Source: an uncultured Treponema sp.
Lineage (GTDB): Bacteria; Spirochaetota; Spirochaetia; Treponematales; Treponemataceae
DNA: 64,000 nt
Reading direction: 5' to 3'
Assembly: GCA_937885175.1 (NCBI GenBank)
Contig: CAKZZO010000095.1
Location: 1-64,000 of the forward strand
Of the stretch, positions 36,484-45,661 are shown in pieces. The stretch's first letter is position 1; each line of letters starts with the position of its first letter. The translations under genes were made by a program, and so were the position numbers. The notes under the pieces were generated by a model. That model was not told where the DNA came from. It ran no database searches and worked only from the letters and a program-made list of their open reading frames with translations.

Positions 36484-37666
36484 ACAGAAACTTGAACTGA
36501 ATGGACGGACAATCACGCTGATTGGAACCGCTCATATTTCAAAAGAAAGCATTGACGAAGTAACCGCCTTTATCCGGGAACACAAGCCTGAATGTGTGGC
36601 CATAGAACTGGACGAACAGCGACTTGCCGCCCTGAATGACAAGGAAAACTGGCGCAAGATGGACATCATCAAAGTGCTCAAAAATAAGCAGGGATTTCTG
36701 CTCCTTGCCAATCTGGTGCTTGCAGGTTTCCAGCGGCGCATGGGCGAAAATGTTGGCGTAAAGCCCGGCGATGAAATGAAAGCGGCCTATGCGGTGGCAA
36801 ATGAGCTGGGGCTCAAAACGGCTATGGTTGACCGACCCATTCAGATTACCCTGCGCCGTGCCTGGGCAAGAAATTCCCTTTGGGGCAAGTGCAAGTTGCT
36901 CGCTTCTCTTTTTGCCAGCGCATTTGACAAGGAAGAAGTGGACAGCAAGCAGATTGAAGACCTCAAGGAACGCAGCGAAATGGACAGCATGATGGGCGAG
37001 CTTTCTGAATACCTGCCCACCGTAAAAGAAGTGCTGATTGATGAGCGTGACCGCTATCTTGCCGCCCATATCTGGCAGGCAGATGGAAATACAGTTGCCG
37101 CTGTTTTGGGTGCAGGCCATCTCCCCGGCGTAGAAAAACATCTGCGAGCCTTTGCAGCCGGTCAGGAAGATACGGATACCAGTGATATTGCTGACGTTCC
37201 GCCTAAGTCTGCGGGTGCAAAAATCGCTGGCTGGCTTATTCCGGTACTGATTCTTGCCTTGATTGCGGCGGGCTTTTATTTTGGTGGCAGGCAGAAGGGT
37301 GCGGATATGCTGAGCGCATGGGTGCTGTGGAACGGCATTCTGGCGGCAATCGGTGCGATACTTGCCGGGGGACATCCCCTTTCCATTCTGGTGGCATTTG
37401 TGGGCGCACCTATTACCTCCCTCTGTCCGCTGGTGGGCGTGGGCATGGTAACGGGCATTGTGCAGGCCATGGTCAAAAAGCCCAAGGTGGCTGACATGGA
37501 AACTTTGCAGAACGATGCCGGAAGCGTAAAGGGCTTTTACCGCAACCGCATTCTGCGTGTCCTTCTGGTATTTGTCCTGTCATCAGTGGGAAGTTCTATC
37601 GGAACATTTGTGGCAGGGGCAGGCTTTGTGGCGACCATTACCAATTTTGTAAAAGGACTCTTTTAG
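36470..37666 (+). CDS. TraB/PrgY-family membrane protein
   Basis: A 398-residue protein. The N-terminal half is the TraB domain: ITLIGTAHISKESIDEV with the conserved GTAH, VAIELDEQRL with the conserved Glu, and AAVLGAGHLPGV. The C-terminal half has about four to five transmembrane segments (residues about 255-395). Members such as PrgY in enterococci reduce pheromone activity and are suspected to be metal-dependent proteases; the role here is unknown. ATG 36470 is preferred because GGAG at 36458-36461 is 8 nt upstream; GTG 36461 overlaps that site. Confidence 0.8.
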   Translation: MPQTEQKLELNGRTITLIGTAHISKESIDEVTAFIREHKPECVAIELDEQRLAALNDKENWRKMDIIKVLKNKQGFLLLANLVLAGFQRRMGENVGVKPGDEMKAAYAVANELGLKTAMVDRPIQITLRRAWARNSLWGKCKLLASLFASAFDKEEVDSKQIEDLKERSEMDSMMGELSEYLPTVKEVLIDERDRYLAAHIWQADGNTVAAVLGAGHLPGVEKHLRAFAAGQEDTDTSDIADVPPKSAGAKIAGWLIPVLILALIAAGFYFGGRQKGADMLSAWVLWNGILAAIGAILAGGHPLSILVAFVGAPITSLCPLVGVGMVTGIVQAMVKKPKVADMETLQNDAGSVKGFYRNRILRVLLVFVLSSVGSSIGTFVAGAGFVATITNFVKGLF

Positions 37667-37747
37667 TCTGCATTCTTGGGAGAACATAAAAATATTTGTT
37701 ACATAACAGAAGGTTATTGTTATTTTTATAGTAATTTTATACATAAT

Positions 37748-37756
37748 TGCTATAAT
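37748..37756 (+). promoter_or_regulatory. Extended -10 promoter, leaderless TolC-like mRNA
   Basis: TG at 37748-37749 then one base and TATAAT (37751-37756), an extended -10 that compensates for a poor -35. Predicted +1 at 37763-37764, the ATG itself; no ribosome binding site. Confidence 0.55.
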
Positions 37757-37763
37757 AAATGGC

Positions 37764-39290
37764 ATGAGACTGAGCAATCGCTCTCTGATTTCAAAAATTC
37801 TCTTTTTACTAGTATGCAGTTCCCTTTTGGCTCAGGATGATTCCGTGGAGATGGACCGCACTTCTGTTCTGCTTGCAGGTTATCTTGCCAATGACGTGAC
37901 TTTTCAAAAAGCGACGATAAACGAGCAACTGGCATACCTTACCGACCGCACGGCTCGGATTAACAACGGTTTGGCCTTTTCTATTTCATCGGGCACGGTA
38001 ACGGTCTACTCAGACAGCAAGGGGACCAACGTGGAGATGAAACCCAGCGCAACCCTTTCCATTCCTACGGCAAATGATACATCCGTAACGGCAAGCATTC
38101 CGGTAACCTTTCAGAACGGAGGAACTTCCACCAATACCACCTCCACGGTTTCTTCCAATGAAGTCTCCATAAAAAACGCATCGGTCTCCCTTTCTACGGG
38201 AATCATTACGGGCACGCCCCTTACCAAAAAAATAAATATTCTGGAAGCAGAGCGAAAATATCTGGAAGCACGGCGAAGCGCGCAGGATGCGGCGGTAACG
38301 GCGGAAAAGAATTTTTACACGGCTCTCAAAAAACTCTACAACTATGGTGTTTCCGTGCTGACCAAACGGAGCACTTTGTATGATGACACTCTTGACTTGC
38401 GGAAACTGGAAGCCCAAGGCTACAGCAAGACGGCATCGACCTATCTTCGGGCAGATTTAAAAGTGAGGAGCGATCAGCGCGATGTAATGGAAGCGGAGCG
38501 TCTTTTGGAGCGGGAGACAGCAATCTTTGCCACAAAGTGCGGTCTGGAATACGAAAAAACTTCTGACAATGCCTTTGACAGTGCCATGGCATTTCTGCCC
38601 TTTGAAATTCCTGATGTGGAAATCCTTGACCCCAAATCTTTTCCTGAGGAAGCCTATTCTGCTCGGGAAACAGCAGAGTGGAACAAGTATATCGCTCAGT
38701 TAAAGCGTGACGCAAACAAAGCCTTTACCCTCAAGGGAAACCTTGGCTACACCTTCAACAATTCCTACTCCAGTTCCGATACTGTGGACGCAGGTCTTTC
38801 GATGGATTGGAAAGGCCTTTCTGCAACGGCGGGCGTATCGGTGGCAACGGGAAATAAAGTCTTCAGTTCTTCATCAACAAGTAGCGGCTCCTCCTCGCCG
38901 GTCTACAAATTCTCCCTGGGCTGGAATCCCAGCACCTGGCGGCTTTCAAAAATCACCACGCAGCAAAATCAGCTGAATCAGATGCTGGAAAACGTAAACA
39001 TTAAGGGTGCAAAAAATGATTATGAGACGGACATAGAGGCAAAAATTACTTCTATTTCTGACCTGCAATGGAAAAAACAGTCCTATCAGGAAGAAAAGTC
39101 CATGTACGAAAAACTGGAATCAGACATGGCAAAGTGGTACAAGCAGGGCATCGTGACGGAAAATGACTATCTTGATGCAAAAGACAATGCGGACAAGGCA
39201 CAGATAAATCTGCTCATAAATGCCATTGACGTGATTTTGTTTAACGATGAGACGCGTCTGTTGTTTCATACTGATGAGGGATTGCAATGA
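37764..39290 (+). CDS. TolC-like outer membrane efflux protein
   Basis: A 508-residue protein with signal peptide (ILFLLVCSSLLAQ). It shows the duplicated long-helix plus beta-strand layout of TolC proteins: helices around residues 150-270 and 400-490, with Gly/Ser-rich strand regions between (GYTFNNSYSSSD, PVYKFSLGWNPSTW). The Ser/Thr-rich beta stretch at residues 75-140 is longer than usual. Its ATGA overlaps the adaptor start, and adaptor, ATPase and permease follow, so it is the outer membrane duct of a tripartite exporter. Confidence 0.78.
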   Translation: MRLSNRSLISKILFLLVCSSLLAQDDSVEMDRTSVLLAGYLANDVTFQKATINEQLAYLTDRTARINNGLAFSISSGTVTVYSDSKGTNVEMKPSATLSIPTANDTSVTASIPVTFQNGGTSTNTTSTVSSNEVSIKNASVSLSTGIITGTPLTKKINILEAERKYLEARRSAQDAAVTAEKNFYTALKKLYNYGVSVLTKRSTLYDDTLDLRKLEAQGYSKTASTYLRADLKVRSDQRDVMEAERLLERETAIFATKCGLEYEKTSDNAFDSAMAFLPFEIPDVEILDPKSFPEEAYSARETAEWNKYIAQLKRDANKAFTLKGNLGYTFNNSYSSSDTVDAGLSMDWKGLSATAGVSVATGNKVFSSSSTSSGSSSPVYKFSLGWNPSTWRLSKITTQQNQLNQMLENVNIKGAKNDYETDIEAKITSISDLQWKKQSYQEEKSMYEKLESDMAKWYKQGIVTENDYLDAKDNADKAQINLLINAIDVILFNDETRLLFHTDEGLQ

Positions 39291-40351
39291 AAAAATTGTC
39301 GCGAAATAAAAAGAGTATCTTGATTTCGGCTGTATCGGTGCTGGCTCTTTTCGGCATTTTGTTCGGGGCGAGAAAGGCTGTTGCTGCCTCAAAAAAAACA
39401 GATGACATAACCTATCGTGTGCGCAGGGAAACCTATGAAAATGTCATTGAAATTGCGGGTACGGTAAGCGCGGCAAAAGAACAGAATTTGCAGGCAAAGA
39501 ATGACGGTACGGTGGTGGCCGTATATGTGCAGGAGGGAGACACTGTAAAAAAAGGCGACGTGCTTTTGCAGGTGGACGATACGACCCAGGTCTACAATCT
39601 TGCAAAACTTGACTACGATTTGGCCTCCACCCGCATTACCGGGGCAACGCGGCAGATTCAATTGATGGAAGTACAGCGGGCATCCCTGGTGCAGAAAGTG
39701 AATGAATGCAAGATTACCGCTACCTTTGACGGCGTGATTGCCAGCTGGGATGCTGATGTGGGTGACTATATTGAGGCAAAGGACTCTATCGGCACGCTGG
39801 TGGACAAATCATATTTGACGGCAAAAGTTGAAGTCGCAGAAACCGATGTGTCCAAACTCAAAGTGGGGCAGAAGGTGCAGTTTACCTTTCCCGCATACAA
39901 TGGCACCGTAGAAGGCTATGTGGTTTCCTTTCCTGCAATCGGGGAGACGACCAGCCGTGGTGCAACCGTGGTAAAAGCAACCGTGCGCATTGACGATGTG
40001 CCCGAATCCATTCTGCCCAATTTTTCTTTTACGGGAAAGATTCAGATTACCGAGCCGGAGACAAAACTGGTTGTGGAACGCTACGCCATCGGCCGCGACA
40101 AGGACAACACCTTTGTGGAGGTTATTGAACGGGGCGGTCAGACCCAAAAAGTTGCCGTTGAAGTGGAGCCCTATGGCATTGACTACGTGAATATTTTGAG
40201 CGGACTTGAAGGCGGCGAGGTACTCAAGGCCCAGGTGGATGCTTCCAAGAGCGGACGCATGAACGTAAACAAACGGGGCGCAAACAACAAGAACAGCAAG
40301 AATAACACGAGCCGTCCTTCCGGCGGATTTGCTCCGCCACCGGGATTTTAG
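39287..40351 (+). CDS. HlyD/MacA-type periplasmic adaptor
   Basis: A 354-residue membrane fusion protein. One N-terminal membrane segment (ILISAVSVLALFGILFGA) anchors it. The lipoyl/barrel-sandwich halves are visible as GTVSAAKEQNLQAKNDGTVV and ITATFDGVIASWDADVGDYI, with a short hairpin between, and a beta-barrel after about residue 190. The C-terminal tail is Asn/Lys-rich and disordered. It links the MacB-like permease to the TolC-like duct. Start and TolC stop overlap in ATGA. Confidence 0.87.
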   Translation: MKKLSRNKKSILISAVSVLALFGILFGARKAVAASKKTDDITYRVRRETYENVIEIAGTVSAAKEQNLQAKNDGTVVAVYVQEGDTVKKGDVLLQVDDTTQVYNLAKLDYDLASTRITGATRQIQLMEVQRASLVQKVNECKITATFDGVIASWDADVGDYIEAKDSIGTLVDKSYLTAKVEVAETDVSKLKVGQKVQFTFPAYNGTVEGYVVSFPAIGETTSRGATVVKATVRIDDVPESILPNFSFTGKIQITEPETKLVVERYAIGRDKDNTFVEVIERGGQTQKVAVEVEPYGIDYVNILSGLEGGEVLKAQVDASKSGRMNVNKRGANNKNSKNNTSRPSGGFAPPPGF

Positions 40352-40360
40352 GAGCCGTCC

Positions 40361-41089
40361 ATGAATGAGCGAGAGACTGCCAATCCTGCCCGTGTTATCG
40401 GTATGCGCGATGTGACCAAAGTGTACGCCATGGGAGAAGAGTCCGTGCACGCCTTGCGGGGCATCACTTTTGACATCCTGCAGGGGGAATTCGTCTCAAT
40501 CATGGGCCCCAGCGGCAGCGGAAAATCTACCTGCATGAACATGATTGGCTGCTTAGACCGTCCCACTTCAGGCATTGTGGAAATCGGCGGCAAGGAAACG
40601 GCGCGGATGAGTGAAAAAGAACTCGCCTTGCTCCGCAATCAGACGGTAGGTTTTGTCTTTCAGCAGTACCACCTTTTGCCCGCCATGAATGTGCTGGAAA
40701 ACGTCATGCTTCCCCTGCGCTATCAGGGCATTGAGCGTGCCGACCGCCGTGCCATGGCAGAAGCCGCCTTGGAGCGGGTTGGACTGGAAAACCGCATGAA
40801 GCATCTTCCCAACGAATTGAGCGGCGGACAGAAACAGCGCGTGGCAATCGCCCGGGCAACGGTCACCAGACCGTCGATAATCCTTGCAGATGAGCCGACT
40901 GGTGCCTTGGACAGTAGCACCGGGCGGGCAGTGCTGGATTTGTTCGGCGAAATCAATGCGGCGGGCACAACCATTGTCATTGTCACCCATGACCCGAAAA
41001 TCGGCGCAAGCACCAAACGCTGTATCCGTATTCTGGACGGCTTGATTCAAAGCGATGCGCTCAACAAAGGGGAAGTAGCCCATGCTTGA
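40361..41089 (+). CDS. ABC transporter ATPase, MacB/LolD type
   Basis: A 242-residue nucleotide-binding subunit. Walker A GPSGSGKST, Q-loop FVFQQYHLLP, signature LSGGQKQRVAIARA, Walker B IILADEPTGALDS and the switch His in VIVTHDP are all intact. The FQQYHLLP and PTGALDS variants are typical of MacB/LolD/FtsE-type mechanotransmission transporters. It overlaps the permease gene by 8 nt. Confidence 0.92.
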   Translation: MNERETANPARVIGMRDVTKVYAMGEESVHALRGITFDILQGEFVSIMGPSGSGKSTCMNMIGCLDRPTSGIVEIGGKETARMSEKELALLRNQTVGFVFQQYHLLPAMNVLENVMLPLRYQGIERADRRAMAEAALERVGLENRMKHLPNELSGGQKQRVAIARATVTRPSIILADEPTGALDSSTGRAVLDLFGEINAAGTTIVIVTHDPKIGASTKRCIRILDGLIQSDALNKGEVAHA

Positions 41090-42272
41090 AGATTTTATCG
41101 ACTCCCTCCGCAATTTTACCCGCAACAAGACCCGCACCATCCTTTCACTTTTGGGCGTGATTATTGGCGTGGCCAGCGTCATCGTCATCACCAGCATCGG
41201 ACAAAGTTCCACCAAGGAGATTCAGGCTACATTCGGCTCTAGCGGACTGGACTTGGTGCAGGTGAACTCGGGCTTTATGCGCCGCAAGCGGGATGCCGTG
41301 GGCTTACAGTTTGACGAGACCTTCCGTCAGGAACTTTTTGACTCGGTGCGCAACATCAAAAAAGTGTGGTTCAAGAATTCCCTTTCCGCCACCATCAGCT
41401 ATGGAGAAACCAGCGTCACGTCAAACTGCACTGCAATCGAAACCGACTACTTGCAAATGTACGGGCTTGCCCTGGATTACGGCGAGTATTTTACTGTAAC
41501 CGATGACGTTATCGGAAATCAAAAATGCATTCTCGGAAGTTCTGTTGCCAGTGCACTCTTTCCCGGAGAAAATGCTGTGGGGCGGGGCGTGCTTTTGGTG
41601 ACGAGCAAAGTGCCCTTTAGTTTTACCGTAGTGGGCGTGCTTAAAGAACAGACCAGCGGACTTGAAGACGCGGCTTCTGGCATCTATATTCCCCGGGGCT
41701 TTTACAGCAAAAAGGTAAAGCCCAATCCCGAAGCCTCCGTGGTCATGGTACAGGCAACGGACTCTTCCTACTGTACGCAACTGGTCACCGACATTACCAA
41801 CTGGGCAAACGAAAAGACGGGTACTGAAGGCTCGGTAAACGTCATGTCCATGCAGACTCTGATTGAGCAGATGAGCACAATTACCAAAACCCTCAGCCTC
41901 ATGCTTTCCGGCATCGCCGCAATCAGCCTGCTTGTAGGCGGCATCGGCATTATGAACATAATGATTGTCACCGTTACTGAACGCAAGCAGGAAATCGGCA
42001 TCCGAAAAGCCCTGGGTGCAAGTCCTGCCGCAATCCGCCGTCAGTTTCTGGTGGAAAGCGCAAGCATTACGCTTTTGGGTGGCAGCATCGGCATACTCTT
42101 GGGTATCGGTCTCAGTTTTGCCGTGGAGTACGTGCGCGGACAGCCCTTTACGATTCAGGCAGGTGCATGTGTCGTCGCCTTTGCCTTTAGCGTCTTTGTC
42201 GGCATATTTTTTGGTCTTAATCCCGCAAGCCGTGCCGCAAAGTTAGACCCCGTGGAAGCATTGGCAGGCTAG
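41082..42272 (+). CDS. ABC transporter permease, MacB type
   Basis: A 396-residue protein with four transmembrane helices: one at the N-terminus (TILSLLGVIIGVASVIVITSI), then a large periplasmic MacB core domain (about residues 50-265), then three helices in the FtsX-like C-terminal region. GIMNIMIVTVTERKQEIGIRKALGAS is the characteristic family segment. With the three upstream genes it forms a MacAB-TolC-like system that exports from the periplasm; substrates may be peptides, lipoproteins or macrolide-like compounds. Confidence 0.9.
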   Translation: MLEDFIDSLRNFTRNKTRTILSLLGVIIGVASVIVITSIGQSSTKEIQATFGSSGLDLVQVNSGFMRRKRDAVGLQFDETFRQELFDSVRNIKKVWFKNSLSATISYGETSVTSNCTAIETDYLQMYGLALDYGEYFTVTDDVIGNQKCILGSSVASALFPGENAVGRGVLLVTSKVPFSFTVVGVLKEQTSGLEDAASGIYIPRGFYSKKVKPNPEASVVMVQATDSSYCTQLVTDITNWANEKTGTEGSVNVMSMQTLIEQMSTITKTLSLMLSGIAAISLLVGGIGIMNIMIVTVTERKQEIGIRKALGASPAAIRRQFLVESASITLLGGSIGILLGIGLSFAVEYVRGQPFTIQAGACVVAFAFSVFVGIFFGLNPASRAAKLDPVEALAG

Positions 42273-42322
42273 ACCACCGTAAGGTTTTCTTAACGCCCCC
42301 AGTCAGACGACCTTTTTATCTC

Positions 42323-43678
42323 CTACCTCCCAAACACTCCTTTCACCATCTCCCCCACATTTCCCATGCAGGCGCAGCCATTTTCTGCCTCAGGCGCAAA
42401 TACGCTGCTAAAGCCCAGTTCTTTTGTCGTCTTTATCCGCTGTCTCAGCCTGGGTACTGGCCGCACTTCGCCAGCAAGACTCAGTTCTCCGATAATCACC
42501 GTGTTTTCGCTTACTGCCAGATCCGTGCGTGCCGAATACAAGGCAGCGGCAAGGGCTGCGTCAATGGCACTTTCAGTCAGGCGCACACCGCCAGCTACGT
42601 TGATGTATACATCCTGATTGCTAAAGCATAAGCCTGTCCGCTTTTCAAGAACGGCGGCTACTCTTGCCACGCGGGCACTGTCAATCTTGTCGCTGTAGAC
42701 ACGGCTTGTGCTTGCCTTTGCGGGCACTGTAAGGGCCTGAATCTCCACCAGAAAACTGCGGCTTCCCTCAAATACACAGGTGTTTGCAATGCCCGCAGGC
42801 GTTTTTCCCTTTCGCTTAGTAATGAACATGGTGCTGGGGTCAGCCACTCCTTCAAGCCCCTTGTCGCTCATGGCAAAAATCCCCAGTTCGTCCACGCTGC
42901 CAAAACGGTTTTTCTGAGCCCGCAAAAAACGCACCTCATCATCGTTGCGCTCAAAGGAAATCACCGTATCCACCATATGCTCCAGGCTTTTGGGACCGGC
43001 AATGGTTCCTTCCTTGGTAATGTGGGCCGTCATAATCAGCACACTGTCCCGCTCCTTTACCCAGCCAATCAATTCGTTGGCACAGTATTTCAGCTGATTT
43101 ACGGTTCCCGGCACAATACCTGCTTCCACGCTGTAGACAGTCTGAATGGAATCCACCACCACAAAGAGCGGGTTCAGTGCCGCAAGTGCATCCCGTATAT
43201 CCTCCAGGCGCATGGTGCAGAGAATCTCAATTCCCGCCGACTGTAGACCCAGCCTGTCTGATCGTCCTTTTATCTGTCCCGCAGATTCCTCGCCTGAGAT
43301 ATAGAGAATTTTCGCTTTTGCCTCATTCTTCCGAATTTGGGCGGCAGTCTGCAGCAAAAGGGTGCTTTTTCCAATGCCCGGTTCTCCACCAATTAAAATG
43401 GCACTGCGTTTCATTGCTCCTCCACCCAATACGCGGTCAAATTCAGGAATTCCCGTACCTAGTCTCATTCCTTCCTGGGGCGAAACGCTTTCCAGTGGTA
43501 CCGGTCTTGCCTTTTCAGCCACGCCTCCCGCAAAAACCGCCGCATTTGCATTGGGGTCAGAAATGCATTCCTCCAGCGTATTCCATGAGCCACATTCAGG
43601 ACACCTTCCCAGCCACCGTGGTTGCGTGTAGCCACATTCCGAACATTTATAGACAATTGTTGCTTTTTTCTTGGCCAT
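42323..43678 (-). CDS. radA: DNA repair protein RadA/Sms
   Basis: A 451-residue RadA. It has the N-terminal zinc finger (CSECGYTQPRWLGRCPECG), RecA-like Walker A GGEPGIGKST, Walker B LFVVVDSIQT, the RadA-specific KNRFG motif, and a C-terminal Lon-protease-like domain (INVAGGVRLTESAIDAALAA). It promotes branch migration in recombination repair. GGAG upstream of ATG 43678 is the ribosome binding site. Convergent with the exporter operon; the 50 bp between contain no clear terminator. Confidence 0.95.
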   Translation of the reverse strand: MAKKKATIVYKCSECGYTQPRWLGRCPECGSWNTLEECISDPNANAAVFAGGVAEKARPVPLESVSPQEGMRLGTGIPEFDRVLGGGAMKRSAILIGGEPGIGKSTLLLQTAAQIRKNEAKAKILYISGEESAGQIKGRSDRLGLQSAGIEILCTMRLEDIRDALAALNPLFVVVDSIQTVYSVEAGIVPGTVNQLKYCANELIGWVKERDSVLIMTAHITKEGTIAGPKSLEHMVDTVISFERNDDEVRFLRAQKNRFGSVDELGIFAMSDKGLEGVADPSTMFITKRKGKTPAGIANTCVFEGSRSFLVEIQALTVPAKASTSRVYSDKIDSARVARVAAVLEKRTGLCFSNQDVYINVAGGVRLTESAIDAALAAALYSARTDLAVSENTVIIGELSLAGEVRPVPRLRQRIKTTKELGFSSVFAPEAENGCACMGNVGEMVKGVFGR

Positions 43679-43707
43679 TTTTTTCTCCAGTTGCTCTCCC
43701 TTTTTTG

Positions 43708-43800
43708 GGCGGTGCGCTGCCTTGCATCGCCGCTACGTCCGCCGTTCCGCTTGTCGCTTCATGCCGCGGGCCTTGCCCACGGTACGCCTTTCGGCGCGGC
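43708..43800. repeat. GC-rich cluster of hairpins, REP-like
   Basis: Three adjacent inverted repeats fill the gap between radA and its upstream neighbour: GGCGGTGC/GCATCGCC (43708-43715 with 43724-43731, one wobble), CCGCGGGC/GCCCACGG (43764-43771 with 43775-43782, one mismatch) and CGCC/GGCG (43786-43797). The segment is clearly more GC-rich than its surroundings and has no coding signal. Confidence 0.5.
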
Positions 43801-43808
43801 TCCCATCG

Positions 43809-44189
43809 CTACCGCACAGTGGCGTCAGGTTCATCTTTTTTCCCGCTTGTCTCCACGTGGATAATCACTTGGTTTGGCAGACAGGCCGCCCAGTCGTTCG
43901 CATGCTCTACTGCCCGCGTCTGTACACAGATTTTGTTGGGGCAGGGGGACTCCCTAAAGAAGGCCCTCCCGTCCTGAATCACCACAAGGGAGTCTCCCAA
44001 AAGCCCTTTCAGGTGCAGTTCCCGGTTTTCATGCAGGGGGTAGACAAATTCTCCCTCGGGCGTATTCACCAGCAAAAAAGCCTTGTCATCTGCCTGTATT
44101 CTGAGCACAAAAAGAGAAGCCGCTGCCACGGCAAGGAACAGGGCAAGCATGACAAAATCCAGCGGACGAAAAATCTTCAGCACCTTCAT
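43809..44189 (-). CDS. NusG domain II-containing protein
   Basis: A 126-residue protein with one N-terminal membrane helix (DFVMLALFLAVAAASLFVL) and an extracytoplasmic NusG-II (DUF1312) domain. The domain shows GLLGDSLVVIQDGRAFFRESPCPNKICVQ and ACLPNQVIIHVE, with the Cys-Pro-x-x-x-Cys pattern typical of the family. Function is unknown; homologues often sit beside cell-envelope genes. ATG 44189 is one base after the predicted +1. Confidence 0.78.
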   Translation of the reverse strand: MKVLKIFRPLDFVMLALFLAVAAASLFVLRIQADDKAFLLVNTPEGEFVYPLHENRELHLKGLLGDSLVVIQDGRAFFRESPCPNKICVQTRAVEHANDWAACLPNQVIIHVETSGKKDEPDATVR

Positions 44190-44196
44190 TCTATAA

Positions 44197-44225
44197 AAAA
44201 TACCAGTCTTTTTCTGAATCGGCAA
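44197..44225 (-). promoter_or_regulatory. Predicted promoter, leaderless NusG-II mRNA
   Basis: On the minus strand TTGCCG (44225-44220), 17-bp spacer, TATTTT (44202-44197), +1 at 44190, one base before the ATG. A TATACT (44232-44237) on the plus strand probably serves the divergent ATP-grasp gene with a leader of about 8 nt. Confidence 0.5.
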
Positions 44226-44251
44226 GTATGCTATACTCTTTATCATCTGCT

Positions 44252-45595
44252 ATGAACATTGTTTTTTACAGCACCAACACAAACGAATTTGACGGCAGTC
44301 ATCTCGTCACCCGCACCATGCCTTCCCGTAAAAGCGAATGGGAATGTCTTGCCCGTGCCTTTCCCCTCATGCATTTTTTTGTAGTCACCCAACGACCTGC
44401 TTCCTTCCTTCTTGATTTTGACCGCAAAGAACTTTCCCAGGAGCCGCAGGGGGTGCGCTATCTGCTGACGGAACTGTGCACACCTCAGGAAATGGCGGAA
44501 AAAATCCTTGCCTTTTCTCCCGATGTGGCTATAGCCGCTACTTTTTGGGTTACCCCCTTTGACTGGCTCGGCATACAGGATGCTCAGGTAGCAGATATCC
44601 TGCGGCAAAAAGGTGTCCGTACTGTCTGTCATCCGCTGGAAACAATGCTTGCCTGTTTTGACAAGTACCAGACCCGCCTGTTTTTGGAAAAACAGGGTTT
44701 TTCACTTCCCAAGGCCGTCTACATTCATCACGAACACTTTTGGGCGGAACGCAGCCACCGAGAAGTGCATACAAACGCCTACAAGACTGCCATTCTTTTT
44801 CAGTTGGAGCATATGCATTACCCCGTCGTGATTAAGGACACTGTGGGTTTGAGTTCCTATGGCATGGAAGTGGCGGTGTCCTACAAGCAGGCAGTCTATT
44901 ATCTCTGCTCCGGCAGAAGCAATGGCGACCGTCTGGTGGAAGAATTTATTGAAGGCGAGCAATTTGGTGCGGAAATCTACGGCAAGGATGGAAACTATAC
45001 TGTCATGCCTCCCTTCATGTTTTCGGTAAACCGCTACGGCATTACCAGTCCCAAGCAGAGTGTAAAAATCGGGCCGGTTGCTTCAGAAAAATATCATGTT
45101 GACCAGCTTCAGGCTATGCTCCAGTCCCTTGCAAAAAAACTCAATCTTTCCGGTATCGCCCAGGTGGACTTGATTTTTAACAGAGACGGCTGGCATATCA
45201 TCGAAATAAATCCCCGCCTTTCCGGCATGACCGAAACCTACGCTGCAGCCATGCATACGTCTGTCTTCCGCATCCTCATGGACATTGCTTTTGACCAGCA
45301 CGCATCTTTTTCATCCCTCTCTCCTGTCCTCAACATAAAGCTTCCTATCTGCACGGACGCACAGTTGAGCAATATTTTTGCCCGCCGCGAAATCCTCTAT
45401 CTCTATCAGATTTTCAACGAAGCGGCAAAACAGGAGCGGGAAAAAGGCTATTGCGAAGCAGTCCTTGCGTCTGAATCTGCTATTTCTTCTCTGGAAGATA
45501 GGCTTCTGCGTTTTTCCGCGGACTATCCCGCCCTTGTTGAGCCTAAATTCCTTGCCGACAGCAAAAAGATTATCGAAAGCCTAAAAGAAAATTAA
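44252..45595 (+). CDS. ATP-grasp domain enzyme of unknown specificity
   Basis: A 447-residue carboxylate-amine ligase-type protein. The ATP-grasp core is in residues about 130-360: PVVIKDTVGLSSYGM (Lys contact and Gly-rich loop), VEEFIEGEQFGAEIYG, and the metal-binding block AQVDLIFNRDGWHIIEINPR with the Glu-Ile-Asn-Pro-Arg signature. A Rossmann-like pre-grasp domain precedes it (MNIVFYSTNT). It should form a peptide or amide-like bond through an acyl phosphate. ATG 44252 starts the conserved region; no Shine-Dalgarno is visible. The natural substrate is unknown. Confidence 0.78.
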   Translation: MNIVFYSTNTNEFDGSHLVTRTMPSRKSEWECLARAFPLMHFFVVTQRPASFLLDFDRKELSQEPQGVRYLLTELCTPQEMAEKILAFSPDVAIAATFWVTPFDWLGIQDAQVADILRQKGVRTVCHPLETMLACFDKYQTRLFLEKQGFSLPKAVYIHHEHFWAERSHREVHTNAYKTAILFQLEHMHYPVVIKDTVGLSSYGMEVAVSYKQAVYYLCSGRSNGDRLVEEFIEGEQFGAEIYGKDGNYTVMPPFMFSVNRYGITSPKQSVKIGPVASEKYHVDQLQAMLQSLAKKLNLSGIAQVDLIFNRDGWHIIEINPRLSGMTETYAAAMHTSVFRILMDIAFDQHASFSSLSPVLNIKLPICTDAQLSNIFARREILYLYQIFNEAAKQEREKGYCEAVLASESAISSLEDRLLRFSADYPALVEPKFLADSKKIIESLKEN

Positions 45596-45626
45596 AAAAA
45601 AAATCTTAAAAGATTCTTAAAAAGCC

Positions 45627-45655
45627 TTGACATTTACGGGGGCGGAAGTTAATAT
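45627..45655 (+). promoter_or_regulatory. Strong consensus promoter of a small RNA
   Basis: TTGACA (45627-45632, full consensus), 17-bp spacer, TAATAT (45650-45655), predicted +1 near 45662. No open reading frame follows before the terminator. Confidence 0.75.
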
Positions 45656-45661
45656 AAAGTA

